A DNA stretch of 11,951 bases from UBA4661 sp002405405 (GCA_036847245.1 DAIUAL010000095.1:1-11951); one strand, 5' to 3'; counted from the stretch's first letter, positions 1 through 8,299 are shown. The notes: generated by a model from the letters alone, not told the origin. Made by a program: numbers and translations.

Positions 1-1793
1 TATCGTACTTGCGTTTTCATCCGAATGATGGATCCGCACTTCTGACACAATATCGAGCAACACGCGCCGGTGCAAAACTAAAAAAATTTTCTACGTCCTT
101 ACAAAACACAACACTTGCCAAAACAATACCTATTAGATGGCTGAATACCGATGCTTTCGTAGGTCATGCAACATTCTCACCATCGGGACAATGTATTGTT
201 TTTTCCTCTGACCGTACAGATTATGGCAGTTCCGGCAAGTGCGATCTTTTTTTAGCAGAACTTGTTAATGGTACATGGACTATCCGTAATATGAATTATC
301 GTGCATCCAATGGAAGCGAGAGCGGACCCAATGGCAGTAATGATGAAATTACTCCCTTTTTCGCATCAGATAGTGTACTGTATTTCGCTTCCAACAGTCA
401 TGCGGAGCCACGTACAGATTTCAATATCTACTATGTTGTTCGAGAAGACAATGGTCATTGGAGCACACCTACTCTTGTTGAATCCTTGAGTGGTCCTGCT
501 GACGATACCGACCCCTGTCTGCTCAACGATGGTACGATACTCTTTGCATCAAACCGTATGGGAGGCTTAGGTGGATTTGATTTGTATTATGCACGTCCCG
601 CCGACAATCAGCCTACCACACTTACCCGAACACCTACTTCGCGTCCCGAAATTCTTATCATAACTCAACCTGATCGTATTCGCTGGAAAAACTCTACCCT
701 CCTTGAAACATTCCCTTTACTACCATTCATTTTTTTTGGAGAGAATTCAACGCAATTACCGCCTGAGATTAAAACACTGAGTTCTGCCGATGCCGCTTTA
801 TATGACCCTGATCGTATTCGGGCAACGTCGCTCACAGCATATTTTGAGATACTGAATATTCTTGGCAAAAGAATGCAGTTCTACTCCAACACGACTATTG
901 AGTTGATTGGTACAGCGTTGACTCGAGAAACAACGTCGACACGTTCAGCAAAAGATATAGCTCGTACTCGTGCTGAAACTGTACGATCATATTTGCATCA
1001 GGTATGGGGCATTGCCGATGATCGCATGACTATCCGCAGTACGGTACTTGAATCATCGCCAACACTCCCGACATCGCGTATTGATGAACTTCGTACAGTT
1101 GAGATCCGCACGCAATCTGCTATTCTTCTAGCTCCAATTCGTATGGGTATGGAGCAAGTATTTCCAATGACTGATACTTTACTGATTCGCTTAGAAAAAC
1201 GAAATACTATACCACACACTCAATGGACACTTTCTGCCAGATTGCAAGGGATGCCTCTGACGACCAATTCCGGTCATCAATTACCGGCAGTTGAAATTGT
1301 TCCGCTTCACCAAAAAAACATCCTTCTTCAACAAGGAGCATCATCGATTAGCATCGAAGCAACAATTGCACGCAACGGACAAAATGAATCACCGACTTCA
1401 ACAACAATAGATGTCCCTATTGAGCGTATCGACGAGCGTAAAGATTCCATTCTTCGATTTACCTTACTTACGAATGTTATTGATAATAAGTCCGTACTTA
1501 CGCAAGAAGTACGACAACAAATTGCACTGATCGCAAAACGAATTGGTAAAAATATGCGCGTCCTTATTCGTTCGGCTTATGATGGTTCCCTTCCCCCCGA
1601 TGAAGCCCAAAGCGTGACTCATCAGCAAGCACAGTTAATTCAATCCGCCTTACAACAGTTGCTCGCACCGTCGATTGCATTAACAGTAAGTTTTGATACT
1701 CGTGGACTTGGCAATGCACCACAGTATGATAACAACCAAAGCTATGGTCGATTGTATTCGCGTTCCGTTATTATTCAAATCGACCGCCCTTGA
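1..1793 (+). CDS. PD40 beta-propeller / OmpA-like envelope protein, 5' end missing
   Basis: This is the C-terminal 594 or more residues of an exported envelope protein. The frame is open to the left edge (codons from base 3), and no signal peptide is visible. The TTG at base 9 is therefore probably internal and the true start lies upstream. Numbering from that TTG, residues about 50-195 hold three PD40/WD40-like blades: FSPSGQCIVFSSDR near 56-69, a second near 113-145, and a third with LFASNRMGGLGGFDLYY near 178-194. Residues about 238-368 resemble an OmpA-type domain: FFGENS at 242-247, then LNILGKRM, then ARTRAETVRSYL at 318-329 and RTVEI at 362-366. Residues about 480-592 look like a second, more diverged copy. 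The peptidoglycan-binding Asp of the usual GHTD motif is not present in either copy. Such proteins are usually anchored at the cell wall or outer membrane, but here murein binding is doubtful. The next gene follows after 24 bases and is probably co-transcribed. Confidence 0.8.
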   Translation, partial: SYLRFHPNDGSALLTQYRATRAGAKLKKFSTSLQNTTLAKTIPIRWLNTDAFVGHATFSPSGQCIVFSSDRTDYGSSGKCDLFLAELVNGTWTIRNMNYRASNGSESGPNGSNDEITPFFASDSVLYFASNSHAEPRTDFNIYYVVREDNGHWSTPTLVESLSGPADDTDPCLLNDGTILFASNRMGGLGGFDLYYARPADNQPTTLTRTPTSRPEILIITQPDRIRWKNSTLLETFPLLPFIFFGENSTQLPPEIKTLSSADAALYDPDRIRATSLTAYFEILNILGKRMQFYSNTTIELIGTALTRETTSTRSAKDIARTRAETVRSYLHQVWGIADDRMTIRSTVLESSPTLPTSRIDELRTVEIRTQSAILLAPIRMGMEQVFPMTDTLLIRLEKRNTIPHTQWTLSARLQGMPLTTNSGHQLPAVEIVPLHQKNILLQQGASSISIEATIARNGQNESPTSTTIDVPIERIDERKDSILRFTLLTNVIDNKSVLTQEVRQQIALIAKRIGKNMRVLIRSAYDGSLPPDEAQSVTHQQAQLIQSALQQLLAPSIALTVSFDTRGLGNAPQYDNNQSYGRLYSRSVIIQIDRP

Positions 1794-1817
1794 TCTGTTT
1801 TTTCTCTTCTTTGACTT

Positions 1818-2813
1818 ATGACAGTTTCCTCATGCTCTTCGCTGATTACAGCAACGCTGATCGTTCGCAATGAAGCAACAACAATTACACGTGCACTTCT
1901 CTCCCTTAAACCATATGTAGCAAGAATGATCGTTGTCGATACAGGTTCAACTGATGCAACACCGCAAATTTGCTCACGACTTGGTGCCGAGGTTTATTAC
2001 TCTTCATGGGAAAATGATTTCGCACAAGCACGAAATGCGGCACTTACATATGTGCGTACACCTTGGACTCTTTCTATCGATGCTGACGAAGAACTTGCAC
2101 AGAATGAATGGCAAGAATCACTGGATTTCCTTGCTGATCATATGAATAACCATCAGTGTGGAGGTATCAATGTGATACTTTATAACATCTTGCAGTCAGG
2201 TACTACGGCAACAACTCATCGCTATACACGACTTTTTCGTACTCATCCTTCTATTCGTTATGCAGGAGCAATTCACGAACAAATTCGTCCATCCATTGAA
2301 GAGTTGGGATTCTTTATTGCTGAAAGTACAATCATGATTCGGCACTATGGTTATGCAGAAAATCGTGCAGACAAAATTGAGCGAAATCGTATACTTCTTC
2401 AGCAAGCAATAGCCGATGATGATTCTGCATGGAATCGCTATCATTTAGCAATGACAGAATTCAGTGCGCAGCACACTTCACGTGCAAAAGAACTTTTTCA
2501 ATCAGTACTACACAGCACAATGCTTACGCAGGAGCAGACAGAACTTGCCCGCCTACGATTGGCACAGATAGCACTTGGAGCGAGTAGATATGATGAGTGT
2601 TTGGAATACACAATGTTTGAAAGCTCCGATCTCCACCGAGAAGGATTCCGCCATTATATTCGAGCAACAGCATATTTGCAGAAAAAAGAAATCGCCGCGA
2701 TGCTCATCGAACTAGAACATCACGGCGTTCAAATATCTTCTCTTGTTGATCAAACTAATGTTTCGCTAATGCGTTCGGTAGCCGACCATCTTCGTTCTGC
2801 AAAAACACACTGA
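1818..2813 (+). CDS. Family 2 glycosyltransferase with TPR-like C-terminal half
   Basis: This 331-residue cytoplasmic glycosyltransferase has a GT-A fold and probably transfers a sugar from a nucleotide donor to a glycan, lipid or peptide acceptor. LIVRNEA at 14-20 and DTGSTDAT at 41-48 form the nucleotide-binding start of the fold. DADEE at 88-92 is the metal-binding DXD-type motif. TRLFR at 137-141 and AIHEQI at 151-156 match the later conserved part of the GT2 subgroup that includes LPS core (WaaE-like) and SunS-like enzymes. Residues about 195-310 are helical and Ala/Leu/Tyr-rich, with a tetratricopeptide-like look, as in many two-part proteins of this subgroup. The ATG at 1818 lacks a Shine-Dalgarno sequence but gives the complete fold at once. 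The substrate cannot be told. It probably shares a transcript with the PD40/OmpA gene, and it converges on the DUF2807 gene with only 25 bases between the two stops. Confidence 0.88.
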   Translation: MTVSSCSSLITATLIVRNEATTITRALLSLKPYVARMIVVDTGSTDATPQICSRLGAEVYYSSWENDFAQARNAALTYVRTPWTLSIDADEELAQNEWQESLDFLADHMNNHQCGGINVILYNILQSGTTATTHRYTRLFRTHPSIRYAGAIHEQIRPSIEELGFFIAESTIMIRHYGYAENRADKIERNRILLQQAIADDDSAWNRYHLAMTEFSAQHTSRAKELFQSVLHSTMLTQEQTELARLRLAQIALGASRYDECLEYTMFESSDLHREGFRHYIRATAYLQKKEIAAMLIELEHHGVQISSLVDQTNVSLMRSVADHLRSAKTH

Positions 2814-2838
2814 TTACAGACTACATTATGTACAATGA

Positions 2839-3684
2839 TTATTCTTTGTCTTTGCGGCGTTCGTTTTCATCACCCTGAACAACTTCACCGGCACCGGCAG
2901 TTTTCATGCGAACATTTTTTGGTTTACCAAAGTAGGTTACAGTACCCGCACCTGCCACTCGCGCATCTAATTCTTCTGTCGCACTGACCGAAATATCACC
3001 TGCTCCGGAAAGCTTGACACGAGCCCGTTCTGCGGGCATATCACGCAGTGCAACATCACTGGCACCGGATACATCAACATTAATTTCGCGGGCTTTGCCT
3101 GAACCAATAACTTCACTCGCTCCGGCAGATTCCATCGTTAGTGCATTGGCAATTTGAACATTGTGCAATTGTATTTCTGCCATCCCGCTTGTCTGAATTT
3201 CAAGTGATTCGGTAGATAGATTATTCACAATAATTTGTGAGGCACCTGATGATTCGATTGAACTCAACGCTTTATTACCGATGCTTACCCTCAAATCACG
3301 ATCACAATCAACATTCTGCTCTAAAGAAATGTATAGAATACCATTTCTAACAGATGTTCGCACATAACTCAGAACATTGTCATCACCCGATATCTTTACC
3401 TCCTTGTTTTCAGTACCATCAATTTCTACGACAAAATGCCCCTTGATACTTACACCGGTAAACTGCTCAACACTGCGTGTATCATTCTTCTCAACACCAC
3501 TGCCTCGCACATTACCCCATGGTCCATTCCACCCTGCAAACGACCATTTCCCAATACGAAAGTCACCTCTTGAGCAACTGCTTGCAAATACAGCGATAAC
3601 TACAAGAGCAAGAATAACAATCGTATGTACGTAATGTCGATGGTACGCTGGTGCAGAAGAATGATGTGTTGATTGGTTATTCAT
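2839..3684 (-). CDS. DUF2807 (GIN-domain) exported protein, likely lipoprotein
   Basis: This is a 281-residue protein of the DUF2807 family, often annotated as a putative auto-transporter adhesin head GIN domain; the family's role is not established. A hydrophobic segment at 21-34 is followed by FASSCSRG. Cys37 could be a lipoprotein cysteine, although Ala rather than Leu stands at -3 of the lipobox. After a Gly/Trp-rich linker (41-65) the body runs from about 72 to 270. It contains seven small-residue turns: SGASQI 146, SGMAEI 166, AGASEV 187, SGASDV 206, SGAGDI 226, AGAGTV 244 and AGAGEV 263. They are spaced 18-21 residues apart, as expected for successive rungs of a right-handed beta-solenoid. 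The C-terminus is highly charged. The ATG at 3684 precedes a good export signal, but there is no clear ribosome site. The gene stands alone, with a 150-base gap upstream. Confidence 0.88.
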   Translation of the reverse strand: MNNQSTHHSSAPAYHRHYVHTIVILALVVIAVFASSCSRGDFRIGKWSFAGWNGPWGNVRGSGVEKNDTRSVEQFTGVSIKGHFVVEIDGTENKEVKISGDDNVLSYVRTSVRNGILYISLEQNVDCDRDLRVSIGNKALSSIESSGASQIIVNNLSTESLEIQTSGMAEIQLHNVQIANALTMESAGASEVIGSGKAREINVDVSGASDVALRDMPAERARVKLSGAGDISVSATEELDARVAGAGTVTYFGKPKNVRMKTAGAGEVVQGDENERRKDKE

Positions 3685-3743
3685 GAAGATACCACAAATG
3701 AAAAAATGACCCGAAAATCACTGTAAATTTTACTTTCACTATG

Positions 3744-3773
3744 AATATACGGTAGTATAGGGAAAAGTTACAA
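3744..3773 (-). promoter_or_regulatory. Possible promoter of the DUF2807 gene
   Basis: Read on the minus strand, TTGTAA (3773-3768) is followed after 18 bases by TATATT (3749-3744). This resembles a sigma-70-type -35/-10 pair and lies about 60 bases before the ATG. It is a motif match by eye in AT-rich DNA; an overlapping TATACT makes the exact -10 uncertain. Confidence 0.3.
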
Positions 3774-3786
3774 CAAGGAGATGTTA

Positions 3787-3873
3787 ATGCACAAAGATTC
3801 CTTTATGACTTGCACGGCATGTCGAACGGATTACTCAAACATTCGTATGATATTGCTGAACATAATGCAATAA
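3787..3873 (+). CDS. Possible 28-residue small protein
   Basis: This short plus-strand frame starts at an ATG seven bases after a strong AAGGAG (3775-3780). It encodes 28 residues: MHKDSFMTCTACRTDYSN, then a hydrophobic end with IRMILLNIMQ. It has a CxxC pair at residues 9 and 12. It lies in the gap between two minus-strand genes, and its last 39 bases run antisense over the 3' end of the chorismate mutase gene. A good ribosome site is unusual in this window, which is the main argument for it. No homology is recognised. It may be chance or a decayed gene. Confidence 0.2.
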   Translation: MHKDSFMTCTACRTDYSNIRMILLNIMQ

Positions 3874-4407
3874 TGTGGCACATGCTGTTGATGAAATCAG
3901 TGTGTCCAATTCTGCATTAGCTTCAACACCAATACGTAAAGATTGTACTAGAAGAGGCGCAGATTCATCGTGCAAAAGCGAAAGAACAATTCCAAATTGC
4001 AATAAAAGTGGCTTTGTAAGTGCATCTAAGTCGCGACGTTGCGAAGAATGCAGATCCGGTACAGTCTTAAATTCCTTGCGCTCGCGCTCACTCCAACGTT
4101 CAAACTGAACGCGCTGATACACTTTTGATGCTTCAATTTGGTCACGAAAAAATTGTCGGGCTATCGACACAGGCAGTGAAAGTTGTTGTGCTAATTGCTC
4201 AACTGCATCCAAAATCATTTCTTCGCGCGCGTGATGGTCAATGGGTGCTGTATGATTCCATTTCCATCGTGCAACATCATAAGTCAGTCGAACACGTTGT
4301 CGCATCAACTCTATAAGATCATGCAAAGCAGTTGCTAGCATGGGATTATGCAAATGACGTACTTCTGAGATTTCCATGAAAGTAATCAGTAATAAAAAAA
4401 CAACCAC
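3835..4407 (-). CDS. Chorismate mutase, AroQ gamma class (probably exported)
   Basis: This enzyme converts chorismate to prephenate, the first step toward Phe and Tyr. The all-helical sequence follows the Mycobacterium tuberculosis secreted enzyme: LIELMRQRVRL at 31-41, VARWKWNHTAPID at 45-57, FFRDQIEASKVYQ at 86-98 and a PDLHSS segment at 117-122. Active-site residues align with the same spacing: Arg38, Lys49, Arg61, Ser94 (Thr in Mtb), Gln98 (Glu in Mtb, Gln in the E. coli P-protein) and Arg124. It has only one Cys, so the disulfide of the Mtb enzyme is absent. With the GTG start at 4407 the N-terminus is VVFLLLITF, a short hydrophobic signal lacking a basic n-region. The ATG at 4377 would give a 180-residue cytosolic form. 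Neither start has a Shine-Dalgarno site. It lies 14 bases after an unknown secreted-protein gene and is probably co-transcribed with it. Confidence 0.82.
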   Translation of the reverse strand: MVVFLLLITFMEISEVRHLHNPMLATALHDLIELMRQRVRLTYDVARWKWNHTAPIDHHAREEMILDAVEQLAQQLSLPVSIARQFFRDQIEASKVYQRVQFERWSERERKEFKTVPDLHSSQRRDLDALTKPLLLQFGIVLSLLHDESAPLLVQSLRIGVEANAELDTLISSTACATLLHYVQQYHTNV

Positions 4408-4421
4408 ACAGTATGAATATT

Positions 4422-5126
4422 CTATTGTTTTCGATCGATCATTGTGCGCTCATAGTCACGAAGCACGGTATATAATTCTTTCGCAATTGCAGTACGAGCA
4501 TTATTTAAAGTCGCCTGCATCGCCGCCACAATGTTTGTGCATGTACCTACCATACTATTCTCAGCAGGAACAATCCATGGACTATGAATAGTTTCACTCA
4601 TACCTCGTCCGCGAATCTTAATCGTAAATTGGGGGAAAAGTTCTGTTTTGAGCGAATAATACTTCGCATCTTCTGTTTGAATGGTTGTTAAATCTTTTCC
4701 ACCAACCACAGTGTTGTTACTCTGCGCCAATTGCGAATAAAAACTTACATACGATGCTGTTGAATCGGAATCCAATTGCGCTATCACAATTATATCATAC
4801 TCCTCTTGTGCAACAGGCGACGGCATGAAATTGACCAAAGTAACTTTACTAAAAAATTGTTCAACTCCCATACGAATACCTACAGCATAGGTAGCACCGG
4901 AATTAAGCGCAACTCTCGTACCGGCGCAATATCCCTTTCCGTTTTTTTGTACTTCGTGGCGCGTCTGAAATGTTTGCATAGTTGGAGAAATCACAAGAAG
5001 TACTTTGCGTGCACTTTTCTTGGTATTGTCGGTCTGGGCGATAACATGGTCTATAGACACACAACAGATACATACTAGTATACTGCAGAAATATATACTT
5101 CGATGATATATTCGAGAAGGGTTCAT
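4422..5126 (-). CDS. Secreted protein of unknown function
   Basis: I do not recognise this 234-residue protein. Residues 1-30 form a signal peptide: an Arg-containing start, a hydrophobic stretch rich in Ile/Cys/Val from 11 to 24, and a likely cut after VIA at 28-30. The mature part begins with a charged linker, then a beta strand KVLLVISP at 41-48. GATYAVGIRMGVEQFF at 77-92 looks like a helix and is followed by strands KVTLVNF and DIIVIAQLD (111-119). A second strand pair lies near 166-173, and a C-terminal helix covers about 193-230. Mature cysteines stand at 67 and 196 and could pair. This alternating layout recalls small periplasmic lipoproteins of the YajG or TolB-N type, but that is only an impression. 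A strong AAAGGAG supports the ATG at 5126. The chorismate mutase gene follows after 14 bases, so the two may share a role in the periplasm. Confidence 0.75.
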   Translation of the reverse strand: MNPSRIYHRSIYFCSILVCICCVSIDHVIAQTDNTKKSARKVLLVISPTMQTFQTRHEVQKNGKGYCAGTRVALNSGATYAVGIRMGVEQFFSKVTLVNFMPSPVAQEEYDIIVIAQLDSDSTASYVSFYSQLAQSNNTVVGGKDLTTIQTEDAKYYSLKTELFPQFTIKIRGRGMSETIHSPWIVPAENSMVGTCTNIVAAMQATLNNARTAIAKELYTVLRDYERTMIDRKQ

Positions 5127-5135
5127 ATTTGAAAA

Positions 5136-5142
5136 CTCCTTT
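5136..5142 (-). promoter_or_regulatory. Strong Shine-Dalgarno site for the secreted protein
   Basis: The minus strand reads AAAGGAG nine bases before the ATG at 5126. Because many genes here lack such a site, this fixes the start of the two-gene unit and shows that the organism's ribosomes can use the anti-Shine-Dalgarno sequence. Confidence 0.7.
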
Positions 5143-5221
5143 ATGGTGAAGAACTGATGAGCTCTTGTTTGTTGATGTGAACACTCAATCTACAAATTCA
5201 ACAGCATATAGACAGAATGAG

Positions 5222-5252
5222 AAGGGCGATAATACTTGCTATCATCGCCCTT
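5222..5252 (-). terminator. Probable intrinsic terminator after gcvP
   Basis: AAGGGCGAT (5222-5230) and ATCGCCCTT (5244-5252) form a perfect 9-bp GC-rich stem with a 13-base loop, 40 bases past the gcvP stop. The minus-strand tail reads CTCATTCTGTC, only moderately T-rich. It would separate gcvP from the secreted-protein/chorismate mutase unit. The plus-strand side is also T-rich, but no plus-strand gene leads into it. Confidence 0.6.
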
Positions 5253-5292
5253 GTTTGAATATTTATGTCAGCAGAGTACTCGTCAGAGTTTG

Positions 5293-8223
5293 TTATGCTT
5301 CTACCGCTTCTTGTGCATATTCTTCGATCGGCACACAAGCGCAAACAAGAGTGCGGTCACCATGTGTGTTATTGACACGCCCAACGGAAGGCCAGAACTT
5401 ACGCTCACGAACATATCCCAAGGGGAATGCTGCACGCTGGCGACTATATGGGTAACTCCATTCATCGGCAGTAACGACAAATGCTGTATGCGGAGCATGT
5501 TTGAGCATATTATCATTTCTATCTAATAGTCCTGATTCAATTTCAGCGATTTCTTGACGAATGGCAATCATTGCTGAGCAAAAACGATCCAGTTCTGCTA
5601 ATGCTTCACTTTCAGTCGGCTCGATCATCATTGTACCCGGCACAGGAAAACTCATTGTTGGCGCATGGAAACCATAGTCCATTAAACGCTTTGCAACATC
5701 CTCTGTTTCAATACCGGCGGTTTGCTTGAATTTCCGTAAATCAATAATAAACTCATGCCCTACACGACCATGAACACCACGATACAATACGGGGTAATGT
5801 TCTTGCAGACGTGCCATCATGTAGTTAGCATTCAGAATTGCTTGCTCTGTTGCTTGCTTCAAACCTGCTCCGCCCATCATACGAATGTACGTGTAAGAAA
5901 TCAGCAAAATACTCGCACTGCCATAAGGAGCGGCAGAAACCGCAGTAATATGCGTTCTTGCTGTATTGCCATGCACCGGAGCAACCGAATGTGTTGGTAA
6001 AAATGGTTTCAAGTGTTCGGCAACACAAATAGGTCCCATTCCCGGACCACCGCCTCCATGAGGTATACAAAAAGTTTTGTGCAGATTAAAGTGATTGACA
6101 TCTGCGTGAATAAGTCTTGGACTGGTCAAACCAACCTGTGCATTCATATTTGCGCCATCCATGTAGACTTGTCCACCATGTGCATGAACAAGATCACAAA
6201 TCTCAACAATACGTTCCTCAAAAACACCGTGGGTAGAAGGATACGTAACCATAAGACAAGCAAGATTGGCAGAATGTTCTTCAACCTTTGCTTTCAAGTC
6301 ATCTACGTCAATATTGCCATTCTCATCACATTTTATCACCACGACTTTCATACCTGCCATGACTGCGCTTGCAGGATTTGTACCATGTGCAGAAGAAGGA
6401 ATCAATGCCACGGTACGATGCGATTCACCACGATGTGCATGATAAGCACGAATAACAAGTAAACCGGCATACTCGCCTTGCGCGCCCGCATTAGGTTGTA
6501 AAGAACATCCTGCAAAACCCGTAATTTCAGATAGCCAGGCTTCTAATTCTTGAAATATTGTTTGATACCCCTGAGTTTGATCTGCAGGCGCAAAAGGATG
6601 CAGTGCATTGAATTCCCGCCATGTGACAGGAATCATTTCTGCAGTAGCATTTAATTTCATCGTACAAGAGCCAAGAGCAATCATCGAATGTGTCAAGGAT
6701 AAATCTTTATTCTCCAAGGCTTTGATATACCGCAACATCTCATGCTCAGTATGATACGTATTAAAAACAGGATGTGTTAGGTACGAACTTGTACGAACAA
6801 GATGTAGCGGATATGCAGGTGATAATGATTGTGACAAATCCTCCAAGCGAATCGCCGATCCGTTCTGCATGGACTTACCCAGAGCTTCTGCTACAACACC
6901 AAGAATACGCATGACATCATCAACAGTCGTTGTTTCATCAAGCGATACACCAAAAGCAGATTCCATGTAGCGGAAATTCATAGCATTACGCTCGGCAATC
7001 GTTCTTACTGTTCCGATAAACGAAGAATCTCCTGCAACTGTCAATGTGTCGAACCAAGTGTTATTGACTAATGTGAGACCGAGCTGTCGCAAGCCGCGCG
7101 CTAACACTGTCGTGAGAGCATGAGTATTTGTTGCAATAGACTTAATACCTTCCGCACCGTGATACACAGCATACATTGCAGCCATATTGGCAAGCAGTGC
7201 CTGCGCTGTACAAATATTACTCGTTGCTTTTTCACGCTTGATGTGTTGTTCTCGTGTTTGTAGTGCCATACGCAAAGCAACATTGCCTTGTGCATCAATT
7301 GACACACCGATAATGCGACCGGGTAAAGAGCGCTTATATTCTTCTTTCGTTGCAAAAAATGCCGCATGAGGACCGCCAAATCCAAGTGGCACACCAAAAC
7401 GTTGTGCAGATCCCACACATACATCGGCACCGAACTCTCCGGGAGGTTTCAATAGTGCCAAAGACAATAAGTCAGCTGCAACAGTTACAAGCGCGTGATG
7501 TGCATGAGCAGTATCGCATAATTCAGCATAATCATGCACAGCACCATGCTGCGTCGGATATTGAAGAATCACACCAAAAATCGTATCGTCCCACTCTGCA
7601 AGCAGCTGTTCATGATTACCGACACGAAGTTCAACACCCAAGGGTGCGCAGCGTGTTTTTAGAACTTCGATTGTTTGTGGGAAACATAGCTCAGAGACAA
7701 ATAATGTCTGTGCGCGACGTTGTATAAGTTCTTTTGCACGAAGTGAATACATGAGCTGCATTGCTTCAGCAGCGGCGGTTGCTTCATCAAGGAGCGATGC
7801 CCCCGCAATTTCCATTTTTGTCAAATCAATAATCATCGTTTGAAAATTCAGCAGAGACTCCAAACGTCCCTGAGCAATCTCCGCTTGATACGGCGTGTAC
7901 TGCGTGTACCAACCGGGGTTTTCCATGATGTTACGAAGAATAACATTCGGTGTGTGTGTATCATAATATCCCATCCCGATGTAATTCTGGAAAACTTTAT
8001 TCTGTTTAGCTAACGACTGCATATGAGCTAATACTTCTTGTTCACTCATCGGCGCAGGAAGATTCAGCGGTGTTGTCATCCGGATCGATCCAGGTACTGT
8101 TTCGCTAATAAGTTGTTCAACCGATTCAGCACCGATTGTTGCCAACATGGTATCAATATCCTGCTTAGTATGACCGATATGACGATTCACAAATTCATCA
8201 TAATGCGCAAACGAAGTACTCAT
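5293..8223 (-). CDS. gcvP: Glycine dehydrogenase (aminomethyl-transferring), glycine cleavage P protein
   Basis: This is the PLP-dependent decarboxylase of the glycine cleavage system. It releases CO2 from glycine and passes the aminomethyl group to lipoyl-GcvH, feeding one-carbon units to folate. The 976 residues cover the complete single-chain form (E. coli has 957), with both the N-terminal and C-terminal halves present rather than split into two subunits. Typical segments include FVNRHIG at 11-17, YIGMGYYDTHTP, NPGWYTQYTPYQAEIAQGRL and a C-terminal SALGSCTMKLN-like region (IALGSCTMKLN). Lys716, in NLHKTFCIPHGGGGPGMGP, is the expected Schiff-base lysine and is followed by the glycine-rich loop. 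The ATG at 8223 gives the normal N-terminus. There is no Shine-Dalgarno site. gcvT and gcvH are not in the window. A hairpin terminator lies 40 bases downstream, and a 275-base gap without a gene lies upstream. Confidence 0.97.
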   Translation of the reverse strand: MSTSFAHYDEFVNRHIGHTKQDIDTMLATIGAESVEQLISETVPGSIRMTTPLNLPAPMSEQEVLAHMQSLAKQNKVFQNYIGMGYYDTHTPNVILRNIMENPGWYTQYTPYQAEIAQGRLESLLNFQTMIIDLTKMEIAGASLLDEATAAAEAMQLMYSLRAKELIQRRAQTLFVSELCFPQTIEVLKTRCAPLGVELRVGNHEQLLAEWDDTIFGVILQYPTQHGAVHDYAELCDTAHAHHALVTVAADLLSLALLKPPGEFGADVCVGSAQRFGVPLGFGGPHAAFFATKEEYKRSLPGRIIGVSIDAQGNVALRMALQTREQHIKREKATSNICTAQALLANMAAMYAVYHGAEGIKSIATNTHALTTVLARGLRQLGLTLVNNTWFDTLTVAGDSSFIGTVRTIAERNAMNFRYMESAFGVSLDETTTVDDVMRILGVVAEALGKSMQNGSAIRLEDLSQSLSPAYPLHLVRTSSYLTHPVFNTYHTEHEMLRYIKALENKDLSLTHSMIALGSCTMKLNATAEMIPVTWREFNALHPFAPADQTQGYQTIFQELEAWLSEITGFAGCSLQPNAGAQGEYAGLLVIRAYHAHRGESHRTVALIPSSAHGTNPASAVMAGMKVVVIKCDENGNIDVDDLKAKVEEHSANLACLMVTYPSTHGVFEERIVEICDLVHAHGGQVYMDGANMNAQVGLTSPRLIHADVNHFNLHKTFCIPHGGGGPGMGPICVAEHLKPFLPTHSVAPVHGNTARTHITAVSAAPYGSASILLISYTYIRMMGGAGLKQATEQAILNANYMMARLQEHYPVLYRGVHGRVGHEFIIDLRKFKQTAGIETEDVAKRLMDYGFHAPTMSFPVPGTMMIEPTESEALAELDRFCSAMIAIRQEIAEIESGLLDRNDNMLKHAPHTAFVVTADEWSYPYSRQRAAFPLGYVRERKFWPSVGRVNNTHGDRTLVCACVPIEEYAQEAVEA

Positions 8224-8299
8224 GGTATTGTAGAAAAAATAAGAATGGAAGGAAACAGAACCGTTTTGGTCTCCCCTGCTGTCGATTGTATCACCATAC

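Noticed and set aside
669..820. 14-bp direct repeat CCTGATCGTATTCG at 669-682 and 807-820
   Set aside because: Both copies are in the same frame and encode PDRIR in a coding region. There is no inserted element or other sign of duplication around them.
2814..2838. Bidirectional terminator between the convergent GT2 and DUF2807 genes
   Set aside because: TACATTATGTA is the only inverted repeat, with 5-bp AT-rich arms. It is too weak to call a terminator.
6013..6462. 149-codon plus-strand frame opposite gcvP
   Set aside because: It is antisense to a fully conserved part of gcvP, Cys/Asn/Ile-rich, with no recognisable motif or ribosome site. It is a shadow frame.
7350..7727. 125-codon plus-strand His/Gln-rich frame
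   Set aside because: It is antisense to gcvP; its composition reflects the complementary strand and not a real protein.
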